Source of the DNA: Bacillota bacterium
GTDB lineage: Bacteria; Bacillota; Clostridia; Acetivibrionales; DSM-1351
Direction: 5' to 3'
Length of the DNA: 64,000 bases
Assembly (NCBI GenBank): GCA_023439045.1
Contig: JAEXOY010000021.1
Coordinates: forward strand, 213,632-277,631
Part shown: in pieces, positions 34,877 through 43,647 of the stretch
How positions within the stretch are numbered: position 1 is the first letter of the stretch
Layout: each line of letters begins with the position of its first letter
Position numbers and translations under genes: made by a program
The notes under the pieces: generated by a model
What the model saw: only the letters and a program-made list of their open reading frames with translations
What the model was told of the DNA's origin: nothing
Databases searched by the model: none

Positions 34877-37312
34877 TTAAAAGTCTTTATAAAAGGTAAT
34901 TGTATCTTCCATCTCTATATCTCTGTTATCCGGATTAAATGCTTTGTTATATTTGGATTCTAACAGCTTTCCGTACTTTGTTCGCTGGTTTGTCATTTGG
35001 AGCACCAATTCACTATATGCAGGCTGCTTTGCAAGATTTTCACGTATTGGCCGTGAGAAAGGGCAGTATCTAAACAAGATACTTCTTGCAACCTTATTTA
35101 ACCGAAGTATTCCCGTAGATTCACTATTTATGTAAGACTCATAGTCACTTGTAAATATATCTCTAACCACATTTCTGAACTTAGCGCACTGTACTTTAAT
35201 CTTTTCTTTCACATCGTCAGAGAGATCCTTATTGGTTTTTATGAACTGAATATAGTCACTATACTCAGAGGTAAGGGACTTTTCCGTTACATCATTCCAA
35301 GCTGCCCCCATCATTGTCCTACACAATTCCCATCTAAAGTTACCCACAAGCTTCAATATTATATCATTAAGGTCTTCATCGCAGAAGGCTGGTAATATAA
35401 ACCGCCCCGGGGTGTTTCTGGCCTTGCCTGAGAGTTCCTGCCACATTGAACCTCTGGCCCCAAAGGTGGGAACAATTATAATGTCTGGAAGAACTTCTTT
35501 CATAATAGGTGTTCTATCCATACTTATCTGCTGCTGACCGGCTCTGAACCATACCTCACGATAAAAAGCAGAGTAGTCAATACGTAGCAGCTTTTGGAGT
35601 ACTTCCTCTATTTTCTCAGGAGTAACCGCACATTTTTCAAGGTCTCTGGTGATCATATCTTTATGTAAGATAGGGAAATAGCTACTGATATGCCCGTGAC
35701 ATATTTTCTGGTTTGGCTTGAGCATACTGTTTATTTCAAACTTAAGTCTACCCAAACTATCATTGTCATAGTCAGCTTTATCCTGATCGGTAACCTGCTT
35801 ACGTCTTTTCATATCTCTGAAGTTATCATAGTAGTCCAATCCAAACTCATTGATACTTGGGTCCTTTTCCATTTTATATATCATATCAAACCACTGAATA
35901 CATGAAGACACATCAAATCTTCCACTACTATACTGCTTTTCACACATTCTGTAGAGTGTAAAAATTTGCTCGTGTGTCAAAAGCTTTTCATCCATGTAAC
36001 CATAGTTTAGAAACATTCTTATGTACTTAGGAATATTGTTGTTACTTTCTAATGCCTTGTGTAGTGCAATAGAGTATAATTCAAAAAAGTCGGCAGTTAT
36101 AGTACCTCTAAGCTCACGTATTTCAGGTGCCGAGGAGGACTTATCCTTCAGACTGCGAAACATTCCCATGTTTTTTAAGAATATTTCAGTCTTATCTTTT
36201 GGGAAATTGCAATAAGTAAGAATATTTTCAAGACTGTTGTTGAGTTCTGAGGGGAGTTCGTCCGAATCTGATATAGAAGTCTGGCTCAACCCTGTAGAGT
36301 TTATTATATTCTGCAGCATATTTGGAAGGTTATCTGTTTTTATACTGTACAGGCAGTCGAATTCATTTTGAAGTCTCTCTATATTCTTGGTAAAGACTTT
36401 AATACCATTCTCAAGTATTCCTACTGCTGAACGAGCAGCTTCCTTATCATTAACTAGCTCTAGTGAAATCATTGAATAGGCTGAAAAAAGATTATCTGAG
36501 TGCTGGTAGAGGAGTCCTATATCCGATTGTATGGATTTTAATATGTATCTTATTGCTGATAATATTGAGCGCAGCCTTTCTGAACCCTTTTTCAAATGGT
36601 ACTCGCAGACATAATCATCAGCAGAAAAGAATGCTTTCCTTGAGTCTACAGATATATTGAGTAGTCGTATGAAGTATTCAATGTCAGGCATGTCCGCTTC
36701 AGAAAGTGATGCATTATCATCTGAAAAAAGTGGTTTAATAAGCACATCAGTTTCAACAGGAAAAAAGGCTTGTCCCTTTTTCTTCATTATTTCATATCTG
36801 TTAGCAATATCATTCATAGAGGAATGGAGGATTGAATACTTAAAATAATACCTATCTTTTAGAGCCAAGTAGTAAATGAGCATGGTGTCAGATAAGTATC
36901 TTAAATCAGCATAAATTGTATATAGTTTTTGATATGCAGTATACGAGTAATCAATCAGAGTTGCCAAAGATGACAGCATATAAGCGGAATAATCCTTTTG
37001 CGAAGCTAGTATTTTCTTTGCGTCATCTACACAGCTAGCAGGAAAGCAATAAAAGACAGACGGCTCTTCCGCCTTTAATGTTATTGTGGTTTTTCCTTCT
37101 GTGAACACGTCGCTTATGCCTAAAAAGGTGTTACCATCTAAGCTAAAAAGACGTGCCTCAAAATCTCTATTTTCTGTATTGTCTGGGCTAAGTAGTATGT
37201 TAACTTTTCCTTTTAAAAGCAAAAGTATTGAGGTAGTAAGACTGTCCTGGGTATAGATAATTTCATTTGCCTTGGCAGTATACTGTCCCGAAATATTTGG
37301 CTTTATGCTCAT
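34877..37312 (-). CDS. Large protein with N-terminal cyclic-nucleotide-binding-like domain, function unknown
   Basis: 811 residues from ATG 37312, chosen because AAGGAGC lies 7 bases upstream. The first 120 residues look like a cNMP-binding beta-roll (IIYTQDSLTTSILLLLKGKVNILLS, LFSLDGNTFLGISDVF, EPSVFYCFP). The remaining 690 residues are mostly helical with no motif I can name; sections such as GYMDEKLLTHEQIFTLYRMCEKQ and ILPDIIIVPTFGARGSMWQEL are distinctive. No transmembrane segment, no helix-turn-helix, no catalytic signature. It is the terminal gene before the asd terminator and is read in the same direction. Possibly a nucleotide-responsive scaffold; function cannot be assigned. Confidence 0.7.
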   Translation of the reverse strand: MSIKPNISGQYTAKANEIIYTQDSLTTSILLLLKGKVNILLSPDNTENRDFEARLFSLDGNTFLGISDVFTEGKTTITLKAEEPSVFYCFPASCVDDAKKILASQKDYSAYMLSSLATLIDYSYTAYQKLYTIYADLRYLSDTMLIYYLALKDRYYFKYSILHSSMNDIANRYEIMKKKGQAFFPVETDVLIKPLFSDDNASLSEADMPDIEYFIRLLNISVDSRKAFFSADDYVCEYHLKKGSERLRSILSAIRYILKSIQSDIGLLYQHSDNLFSAYSMISLELVNDKEAARSAVGILENGIKVFTKNIERLQNEFDCLYSIKTDNLPNMLQNIINSTGLSQTSISDSDELPSELNNSLENILTYCNFPKDKTEIFLKNMGMFRSLKDKSSSAPEIRELRGTITADFFELYSIALHKALESNNNIPKYIRMFLNYGYMDEKLLTHEQIFTLYRMCEKQYSSGRFDVSSCIQWFDMIYKMEKDPSINEFGLDYYDNFRDMKRRKQVTDQDKADYDNDSLGRLKFEINSMLKPNQKICHGHISSYFPILHKDMITRDLEKCAVTPEKIEEVLQKLLRIDYSAFYREVWFRAGQQQISMDRTPIMKEVLPDIIIVPTFGARGSMWQELSGKARNTPGRFILPAFCDEDLNDIILKLVGNFRWELCRTMMGAAWNDVTEKSLTSEYSDYIQFIKTNKDLSDDVKEKIKVQCAKFRNVVRDIFTSDYESYINSESTGILRLNKVARSILFRYCPFSRPIRENLAKQPAYSELVLQMTNQRTKYGKLLESKYNKAFNPDNRDIEMEDTITFYKDF

Positions 37313-37370
37313 AGTCATGCTCCTTGTAGGTATAAAGAATACGAACGTTAGCAAAAAAATAAAACAAGCA

Positions 37371-37405
37371 CTTAAAAGCCTTTTTCGTCAAAAAAAGGCT
37401 TTAAG
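37371..37405 (-). terminator. Terminator of asd
   Basis: Minus strand stem CTTAAAGCC-TTTTTTT-GACG-AAAAAGGCTTTTAAG, followed by a T-rich stretch. It lies between asd and the cNMP-domain gene downstream of it. Confidence 0.75.
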
Positions 37406-37468
37406 TTAAATTCTAATATCTAATATTAATTTATCGGTAAATAATACATAAGTATTAACACTATTTTA

Positions 37469-38542
37469 TTATTTTGCTTTTATATAGCCATTTGCCATAA
37501 GATATTCAGCCATAAGTACTGCACCACCAGCAGCACCTCTTACGGTATTATGTGATAGACAAACAAACTTATAATCATATAAGAGGTCTTCACGTAATCT
37601 ACCTACAGTAATGCCCATTCCATTCTCAGCATCTCTGTCAAGCTTAGTTTGTGGCCTGTTATCTTCTTCAAAATACTTTATAAATTGCTTTGGGGCACTT
37701 GGAAGATCTAAACCCTTATAATTTTGCCACAACTCAAGTATTTCTTCCTTTGAAGGTTTATTCTCAAAGGAAACAAAAACTGCAGCAAGATGCCCATCTG
37801 TTACAGGAACTCTGATACACTGAGTAGTTATAAGTGTATCCTGAGCCTTGACAATCTCACCATTTTCTATGCTACCCCATATCTTTAATGGTTCTTGTTC
37901 ACTCTTTTCTTCTTCTCCACCAATGTAAGGGATCACATTATCTATCATTTCAGGCCAATCAGTGAAGTTCTTACCAGCGCCTGAAATTGCCTGGTATGTG
38001 CATGCAACTACATTTTTAATTCCAAACTTTCTTAGTGGGGTGAGAGCAGGTACATAGCTCTGAATGGAACAGTTTGGCTTAACAGTAATAAAGCCATTCT
38101 TTGTACCAAGCCTTTGCTTTTGATTTTCTATAACAGCCACATGCTCACCATTTATTTCGGGAATGAGCATAGGAACGTCAGGAGTCCATCTATGAGCTGA
38201 ATTATTAGATACTACAGGAGTTTCATGCTTAGCATAAACTTCTTCAAGCTTCTTTATTTCATCTTTTTTCATATCAACTGCACAGAACACAAAATCCACT
38301 TCGTCACAGATTTCCTTGACCTGTTCAGTTGCATTTTTTATAACTATGTTCTTAACTGCTTCTGGCATTGGAGAAGATAACTTCCACCTATTACCGACAG
38401 CTTCAATATATGTTTTTCCAGCAGATTTTTCACTTGCAGCAATAGAAACAACCTCGAACCAAGGGTGATTATCTAGTAGAGAAATAAATCTCTGCCCAAC
38501 CATTCCTGTTCCTCCAATAATACCAACCTTTAACTTTGCCAT
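37469..38542 (-). CDS. asd: Aspartate-semialdehyde dehydrogenase
   Basis: NADPH-dependent reduction of aspartyl phosphate to the semialdehyde, the branch point to lysine/diaminopimelate, threonine and methionine. 357 residues. GIIGGTGMVGQRFISLLDNHPWFEV (nucleotide fold), SNNSAHRWTPDVPMLIPEIN, the catalytic cysteine in TVKPNCSIQSYV, and AISGAGK. This long form, with SNNSAHR, is the archaeal/yeast-like subtype found in clostridia rather than the enterobacterial one. GGGGGCATAACC precedes ATG 38542. It has its own terminator, so probably monocistronic. Confidence 0.95.
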   Translation of the reverse strand: MAKLKVGIIGGTGMVGQRFISLLDNHPWFEVVSIAASEKSAGKTYIEAVGNRWKLSSPMPEAVKNIVIKNATEQVKEICDEVDFVFCAVDMKKDEIKKLEEVYAKHETPVVSNNSAHRWTPDVPMLIPEINGEHVAVIENQKQRLGTKNGFITVKPNCSIQSYVPALTPLRKFGIKNVVACTYQAISGAGKNFTDWPEMIDNVIPYIGGEEEKSEQEPLKIWGSIENGEIVKAQDTLITTQCIRVPVTDGHLAAVFVSFENKPSKEEILELWQNYKGLDLPSAPKQFIKYFEEDNRPQTKLDRDAENGMGITVGRLREDLLYDYKFVCLSHNTVRGAAGGAVLMAEYLMANGYIKAK

Positions 38543-38778
38543 GGTTATGCCCCCTAAACTTTATACTATATTTTTTTATTATATGTGAATTGTAGCAGCA
38601 TTTGAATATTTGATGATTAAAAATATTGTTAATTCGTTATAAATTCTCAATATGTCCACCATCCATCGACAAATGTGTTTGTATTGTGTATTGTAGCATA
38701 AGAACTAAAAAAATACAATAATAAAATTGCTATATATTGCTATAAGTTTAATGGCAGTTTATTGACGGTTTAAAGGCT

Positions 38779-39762
38779 TTAATTTGATAAAGTAAATTGG
38801 TTTTGGACAACACCCCACTTCTTCAATTCATCTGCAGTACCTACCCATACAAAGGACTTTACCGAAACCAATGGAAATAGCTCTTCAACACAGTAGTTTT
38901 GCATTCTTATACAACCATGTGATATATACTTTCCAATAGAATAGAAGGAATTTGTTCCATGTATTCCATATGAACCATCAGTTCTGTTGATACCTATCCA
39001 TCTCGAACCAAGAGGATTTTGCGGTATTCCTCCCTTGACAGGCTTTGCAAAACCTCCGCCGCCCCAGTCGGGGTTTATAAGCTTGTTTACGATTTTATAT
39101 TTACCAGATTTAGTTAGGGATGATGGATTACCTACTGCAACGGCGTATTTTTTTATGGGGGTAGTGCCTTTATATAAGGTTAACACCCTTGTAGTTTTAT
39201 TTACAACGATCCATGTGCTATCGGTAGGAGCCTTGTTGACCTTGTCATTAAATGAGAAATTGGAGGATAAAAGCCTTGTTATAAGCATTTGCTTTGTCTT
39301 TTCATCATAGCTACCAGTAACGCTCATGTTATGATTGCTCTGAAATAATAGTATAGCGTCTCTTATATTAAGTTTTTCATCTGTCTTACTGTTTTTTTTG
39401 TAATAACCCAGATCCTTTATGTATTTTAGATATGTAGTGGCTGTAATATCCTTTTGCAATTGGGCTCTTTTGGCCTCTATTGCACCTGGTGTTACACCTA
39501 TTGCACCTGGAGTTGGCTGTATTACATTTGGAGTTGACTTTATAGCGCCTGAAGTTACATTTATAGCACCTGGAGTAGTTGGTTGGGCCTGCTTGCTGGC
39601 ATTGTCTATAGCTTTTTGTAAATCATCCTGATAAAATAAGGCTTCAGTTAAAATATTTTCATCTATATTAGATGAAACGGCAACGTCAGAGGCAGCTGCA
39701 TATGTAGTTGTCTGCACAAGCAGAAATAAAATAGTGCATAAGCTTATTATTTTTTTATACAT
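38779..39762 (-). CDS. L,D-transpeptidase (YkuD) with peptidoglycan-binding-like domain
   Basis: 327 residues. Signal peptide MYKKIISLCTILFLLVQTTT with cleavage near YAAASD; a spacer with repeated TPGAI units (residues 62-95); a PG_binding_1-like helical domain (YYKKNSKTDEKLNIRDAILLFQSNHNMSVTGSYDEKTKQML); and the YkuD catalytic domain with IGINRTDGSYGIHGTNSF and SHGCIRMQN, where the His and Cys of HxxxxxxxxxxxSHGC[IV]R are present. Forms 3-3 cross-links or anchors proteins in the cell wall. AAGGGG precedes ATG 39762 by 9 bases. It stands alone. Confidence 0.92.
   Translation of the reverse strand: MYKKIISLCTILFLLVQTTTYAAASDVAVSSNIDENILTEALFYQDDLQKAIDNASKQAQPTTPGAINVTSGAIKSTPNVIQPTPGAIGVTPGAIEAKRAQLQKDITATTYLKYIKDLGYYKKNSKTDEKLNIRDAILLFQSNHNMSVTGSYDEKTKQMLITRLLSSNFSFNDKVNKAPTDSTWIVVNKTTRVLTLYKGTTPIKKYAVAVGNPSSLTKSGKYKIVNKLINPDWGGGGFAKPVKGGIPQNPLGSRWIGINRTDGSYGIHGTNSFYSIGKYISHGCIRMQNYCVEELFPLVSVKSFVWVGTADELKKWGVVQNQFTLSN
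39478..39579 (-). repeat. TPGAI-coding repeat within the L,D-transpeptidase linker
   Basis: Five degenerate copies of a 21- to 24-base unit encode TTPGAIN, VTSGAIK, STPNVIQ, PTPGAIG and VTPGAIE. Probably a flexible spacer that holds the catalytic domain away from the membrane. Confidence 0.8.
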
Positions 39763-40006
39763 TGTAAAAAACCCCTTTTTGAGTATTGTAAGATAGTATA
39801 ATAATACCGATGCATAATGTAGTATATGACAGTTTTATTTAAAATGCTAGTGCCGCTAGTTATATAAGCATTGATTATGTGGGAAATGATAGCTTTGAAT
39901 GTAAACATAATAAATATACGTAGTTATTATTTTATATTGCATTTTTATACATAATACGATAAAATATATGAATAATTTACGTAATCTTACAAGGGGGATT
40001 TATTCG

Positions 40007-40807
40007 ATGAGGAAACTAATAAAAAAGTTAGTATGCACAGCCGTTATTGTAGCAATGGGAATTTCAATTACTGCCTGTGGCGGAAGTGATACTATGGAGA
40101 GAATAGAAACAACAGGCAAGCTGGTTGTGGGAACTAGTGCTGATTATGCTCCATATGAGTATCATAAGATGATAGATGGTAAAGACACTATTGTTGGTTT
40201 TGATATAAAGATTGTTGAAGAGATATCTAAGGATCTTGGGGTTCAGCTTGAAATAGTTGATATGGGCTTTGATGGTCTGCTTCAGGCACTTAATACCGAC
40301 AAGGTTGATATTGTAATAGCTGGAATGACACCAGATGAGGATAGAAAAAAAGCAGTAGATTTTTCAATGATATATTATGAAGCAAAGCAGGGGGTTCTCG
40401 TAAGAGCAGAGGATAAGGACAAGCTAAAGAGTATTGACGACCTGAAGGGTAAAAAGGTAGGAGTTCAGCTAGGAACAGTTCAGGAGAAAATTGGACAGAC
40501 TCAGATGAAGGATTCTTCACTTGTTACTCTAGGAAAGATTCCTGACCTTATGATGGAACTAAAGAACAAAAAGGTAGATGCACTTATAGTTGAATTACCT
40601 GTTGCAAATGGCTATGTGGCAAACAATAATGACCTTGCTTTATCAGAGATTCAGGTTGAGGATGAAACTGGTGGTTCTGCAATTGCTATAAAGAAGAATA
40701 ATAAAGAGCTTGTAGATGCAATTAATAAGACACTAGAAAGAATTAAGAACGACGGAACAATTGATAAGTACGTAAAAGAAGCAAATGAAATGAATGAAGT
40801 AGAATAG
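40007..40807 (+). CDS. Amino acid ABC transporter substrate-binding lipoprotein
   Basis: 266 residues from ATG 40007 (AAGGGGGAT upstream). MRKLIKKLVCTAVIVAMG with lipobox ITAC at the cleavage site, then the bacterial family 3 solute-binding fold: IETTGKLVVGTSADYAPYEY, VGFDIKIVEEISKDLGVQLEIVDMGFDGLLQALNTDKVDIVIAGMT, GKKVGVQLGTVQEK and NKKVDALIVELPVANGY. First gene of a three-gene importer for a polar amino acid (glutamine, arginine or histidine type). A hairpin follows it within the operon. Confidence 0.93.
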   Translation: MRKLIKKLVCTAVIVAMGISITACGGSDTMERIETTGKLVVGTSADYAPYEYHKMIDGKDTIVGFDIKIVEEISKDLGVQLEIVDMGFDGLLQALNTDKVDIVIAGMTPDEDRKKAVDFSMIYYEAKQGVLVRAEDKDKLKSIDDLKGKKVGVQLGTVQEKIGQTQMKDSSLVTLGKIPDLMMELKNKKVDALIVELPVANGYVANNNDLALSEIQVEDETGGSAIAIKKNNKELVDAINKTLERIKNDGTIDKYVKEANEMNEVE

Positions 40808-40846
40808 TTTAGATACTTTTTAGAAATAACTGTTATTTATAATAAG

Positions 40847-40874
40847 AGGCGGCTCTAGAAAGAGCGGCCTTTTA
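40847..40874 (+). terminator. Leaky terminator/attenuator within the amino acid ABC operon
   Basis: AGGCGGCTCT (40847-40856), loop AGAA, AGAGCGGCCT (40861-40870), then TTTATTAT. The stem has one mismatch. Placed between the binding-protein and permease genes it probably lets the binding protein be made in excess. Confidence 0.6.
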
Positions 40875-40911
40875 TTATATACTAGGTTTTAATAAAATTG
40901 GAGGTTTTTTT

Positions 40912-41583
40912 GTGGATTTTAGTTTTCTATCAGAGTATTATCCGTACTTTATAAGCGGAACAATAAATACTATTATAATCGCCATATTAACAGTTCTTTT
41001 TGGAGTTATTCTAGGAACAGTTTTGGCATTGTTAAAAATATCAAATAGCAAGATATTACGTGGTATTGCATCAGCATATATTGAATTTATCAGAGGAACC
41101 CCATTGCTGGTACAAATATATATTATTTTTTACATGGTATCATTTCCGGACTTTACGCTGTTTGGAATTGAAATGGCAAGATTTATACCTGGTGTTATAG
41201 CCTTGTCAATTAACAGTGCGGCATATGTTGCAGAAATAATCAGAGCTGGCATTCAGGCGGTTGATAAGGGACAGATGGAGGCCTCGCGTTCGTTGGGCTT
41301 TACTAAGGGGCAAGCCATGAAATATGTTGTTTTGCCACAGGCTGTCAAGAATATCTTACCCGCTCTTGGAAATGAATTTGTTGTAGTAATTAAGGAATCT
41401 TCTATAGTTTCAATAATAGGAATTGCAGAGCTGATGATGTCTGCAAATATCATTAGAGGTGCAATTTATAGACCGTTTGAACCATTACTGGTAGTGGCAG
41501 TGATTTACTTTGCACTTACATTTACACTTACAAGAGTGTTGGGAGTTGCTGAAAGGAGGATGAATAAGGATGATAGAGGTTAA
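40912..41583 (+). CDS. Amino acid ABC transporter permease (HisM/GlnP family)
   Basis: 223 residues from GTG 40912 (GGAGGTTTTTTT upstream). About five membrane segments, with the permease coupling motif EASRSLGFTKGQAMKYVVLPQAVKNILPALGNEF (EAA loop) and EFIRGTPLLVQIYIIF near the N-terminus, typical of the polar-amino-acid uptake family. The last codons overlap the ATPase gene by 14 bases. Confidence 0.94.
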   Translation: MDFSFLSEYYPYFISGTINTIIIAILTVLFGVILGTVLALLKISNSKILRGIASAYIEFIRGTPLLVQIYIIFYMVSFPDFTLFGIEMARFIPGVIALSINSAAYVAEIIRAGIQAVDKGQMEASRSLGFTKGQAMKYVVLPQAVKNILPALGNEFVVVIKESSIVSIIGIAELMMSANIIRGAIYRPFEPLLVVAVIYFALTFTLTRVLGVAERRMNKDDRG

Positions 41584-42292
41584 GAATCTTCACAAGAGTT
41601 TTGGAAAGTTGCATGTTTTAAAGGGAATAGATATTCATATCAAAAAAGGTGAAGTGCTAGTAGTAATTGGGCCAAGCGGTTCTGGAAAAAGTACCTTTCT
41701 ACGTTGTCTCAACCTTTTAGAGCAGCCAACTGACGGAGAAATTATTTTTGAAAACATAAATATCACTGATAAGAGAAATGATATCAACAAGCAGAGACAA
41801 AAGATGGGGATGGTTTTTCAAAATTTCAACCTTTTTCCACACCTGTCCATCCTTGAAAATATAACCTTGGGACCTATTAAGTTAAAAAAATTATCCCAAG
41901 AGGATGCAAATGAAAGAGCGATGAGCCTGCTCAGAAGAATTGGTTTGGAGGATAAGGCAAAGAGCTATCCTGCACAGCTTTCAGGTGGACAAAAGCAGAG
42001 AGTAGCAATCGTCAGAGCCTTGGCAATGGAACCCGATGTAATGCTTTTTGATGAACCAACCTCCGCTCTTGACCCTGAAATGGTAGGAGAGGTGCTGGAT
42101 TTGATGAAAAAGCTTGCCAAAGAAGGTATGACAATGGCAGTGGTTACTCATGAAATGGGCTTTGCAAAGGAAGTAGGAACAAGAGTAGTTTTTATGGATG
42201 AAGGCAAAATAGTTGAAGAAAATAGCCCTGAACAGTTATTTTCAAATCCTCAAAATACAAGAACAAAGGAATTCTTGAGCAAAGTGCTGTAA
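41570..42292 (+). CDS. Amino acid ABC transporter ATP-binding protein (GlnQ/ArtP-like)
   Basis: 240 residues. Walker A GPSGSGKSTFLRCLN, Q-loop MGMVFQNFNLFPHLSILEN, signature LSGGQKQRVAIVRALAMEPDVMLFDEPTSALDPEMVGEVLDLM and H-loop VVTHEMGFAKEVGTRVVFMDEGKIVEE are all canonical for the polar amino acid family. It drives import with the preceding permease and lipoprotein. GAAAGGAGG precedes the start inside the permease gene. Confidence 0.95.
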   Translation: MIEVKNLHKSFGKLHVLKGIDIHIKKGEVLVVIGPSGSGKSTFLRCLNLLEQPTDGEIIFENINITDKRNDINKQRQKMGMVFQNFNLFPHLSILENITLGPIKLKKLSQEDANERAMSLLRRIGLEDKAKSYPAQLSGGQKQRVAIVRALAMEPDVMLFDEPTSALDPEMVGEVLDLMKKLAKEGMTMAVVTHEMGFAKEVGTRVVFMDEGKIVEENSPEQLFSNPQNTRTKEFLSKVL

Positions 42293-42346
42293 CAGCCCAG
42301 CATCATTAGCTAGCAGAAACCGTGCACATGTAGAAAGGGTATAGCC

Positions 42347-43483
42347 ATGTTTAAACTTTTTAGAAATGCTGAAGTATATGCACCTTATTATTTAGGGAAA
42401 AAGGATGTTTTAACGTGTTGTGATAAAATCATTTCAATTGAAGATAACATCAATTTCAATTTAGAACAAAAAATTGATGTTATTGACTGCAATGACATGT
42501 ATCTTTTTCCTGGATTTATAGATTTACATGTACACATAACTGGTGGTGGTGGAGAAGGCAGCTATACTACGAGAACAAAAGAGGTGATGGCGAAGGATCT
42601 TCTTTGTTATGGCGTTACTACTGTTGTAGGTGTTTTAGGAGCGGATGGTGTAACAAGGAGTATGGCAAACCTTTTTGCAAAGGCCAAGCAGCTTGAACAA
42701 GAAGGCATGTCGTCATATATATATACAGGTGCCTATCAGGTGCCCGTGCCGACAATAACGGGTAATGTTCAGACTGATATGATTTTTGTTGACAAGGTAA
42801 TAGGAGTGGGCGAGATATGCATAGAGGATAACAGGTCCTTCGAACCGACATTTGACGAGCTGAGCAGATTAGCTGCACAGGTTAGAAATGGTGCATTGAT
42901 CTCTGGAAAGGCTGGCCTGGTGCACTTTCATCTTGGAGCAGGTGATAGAAGGCTTGATAAGCTTTTTGAGCTGGTGCAAAAAACTGAAATTCCCAAGAAG
43001 CAGTTTTTGCCTACTCATGTTAACAGAACCAAAAGACTATTTGAGCATGCGTTAAAATATCTTCAAATAGGTGGATACATTGATTTGACTGCCGGATTTA
43101 TACCCGATGAAAATGACACCGAATGTATACCCACATATGATGCTATAAAAATGATAATAGATAAGGGCTTGAATTTAGAACATGTAACCATGAGCTCAGA
43201 TGCAAATGGAAGTGTGCCTGTCTTTGATGAAAATGGAAACGTTATATCTTCGGAGACTGTAAGCAGTAAAATTTTATTTGAGGAAATTAGAGACGCTATA
43301 CAAAAGAATAATATACCTATTGAAGCTGCAATTTCTGTAATAACGAAGAATGCTGCTACTGTACTTAAAATTGACCAAATTAAGGGTACAATTGAAGTGG
43401 GAAAACATGCTGATTTTGTATTATGTGACAAGCGGCTAAACATTTGTGAAGTGTATGCTATGGGAAAGAAATTTGAAGCATGA
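42347..43483 (+). CDS. iadA: Beta-aspartyl-peptidase (isoaspartyl dipeptidase)
   Basis: Hydrolyses isoaspartyl dipeptides from damaged proteins, returning aspartate. 378 residues of the amidohydrolase superfamily: metal site PGFIDLHVHITGGGGEGSY (HxH), VHFHLGAGDRRLDKL, FLPTHVNRTKRLFEHAL, and MSSDANGSVPVFDENG supplying the Asp; IDLTAGF between them. AAAGGGTATAGCC precedes ATG 42347. It starts 54 bases after the amino acid importer and may be read with it, linking peptide breakdown and amino acid uptake. Confidence 0.92.
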   Translation: MFKLFRNAEVYAPYYLGKKDVLTCCDKIISIEDNINFNLEQKIDVIDCNDMYLFPGFIDLHVHITGGGGEGSYTTRTKEVMAKDLLCYGVTTVVGVLGADGVTRSMANLFAKAKQLEQEGMSSYIYTGAYQVPVPTITGNVQTDMIFVDKVIGVGEICIEDNRSFEPTFDELSRLAAQVRNGALISGKAGLVHFHLGAGDRRLDKLFELVQKTEIPKKQFLPTHVNRTKRLFEHALKYLQIGGYIDLTAGFIPDENDTECIPTYDAIKMIIDKGLNLEHVTMSSDANGSVPVFDENGNVISSETVSSKILFEEIRDAIQKNNIPIEAAISVITKNAATVLKIDQIKGTIEVGKHADFVLCDKRLNICEVYAMGKKFEA

Positions 43484-43647
43484 TTTAATTATGCCGCCTC
43501 ATATAATAAAATTGGACAACATATTGAAATAAGGTAAATATGGGAATACCACATTTTTTAAGCTATCATTAAAATGAGTTACTAATGCTTAAGGTATTAG
43601 CCAATAGCCGTTATAGTCCGATTTAATTATTGTGGAGGTGAAATAAT

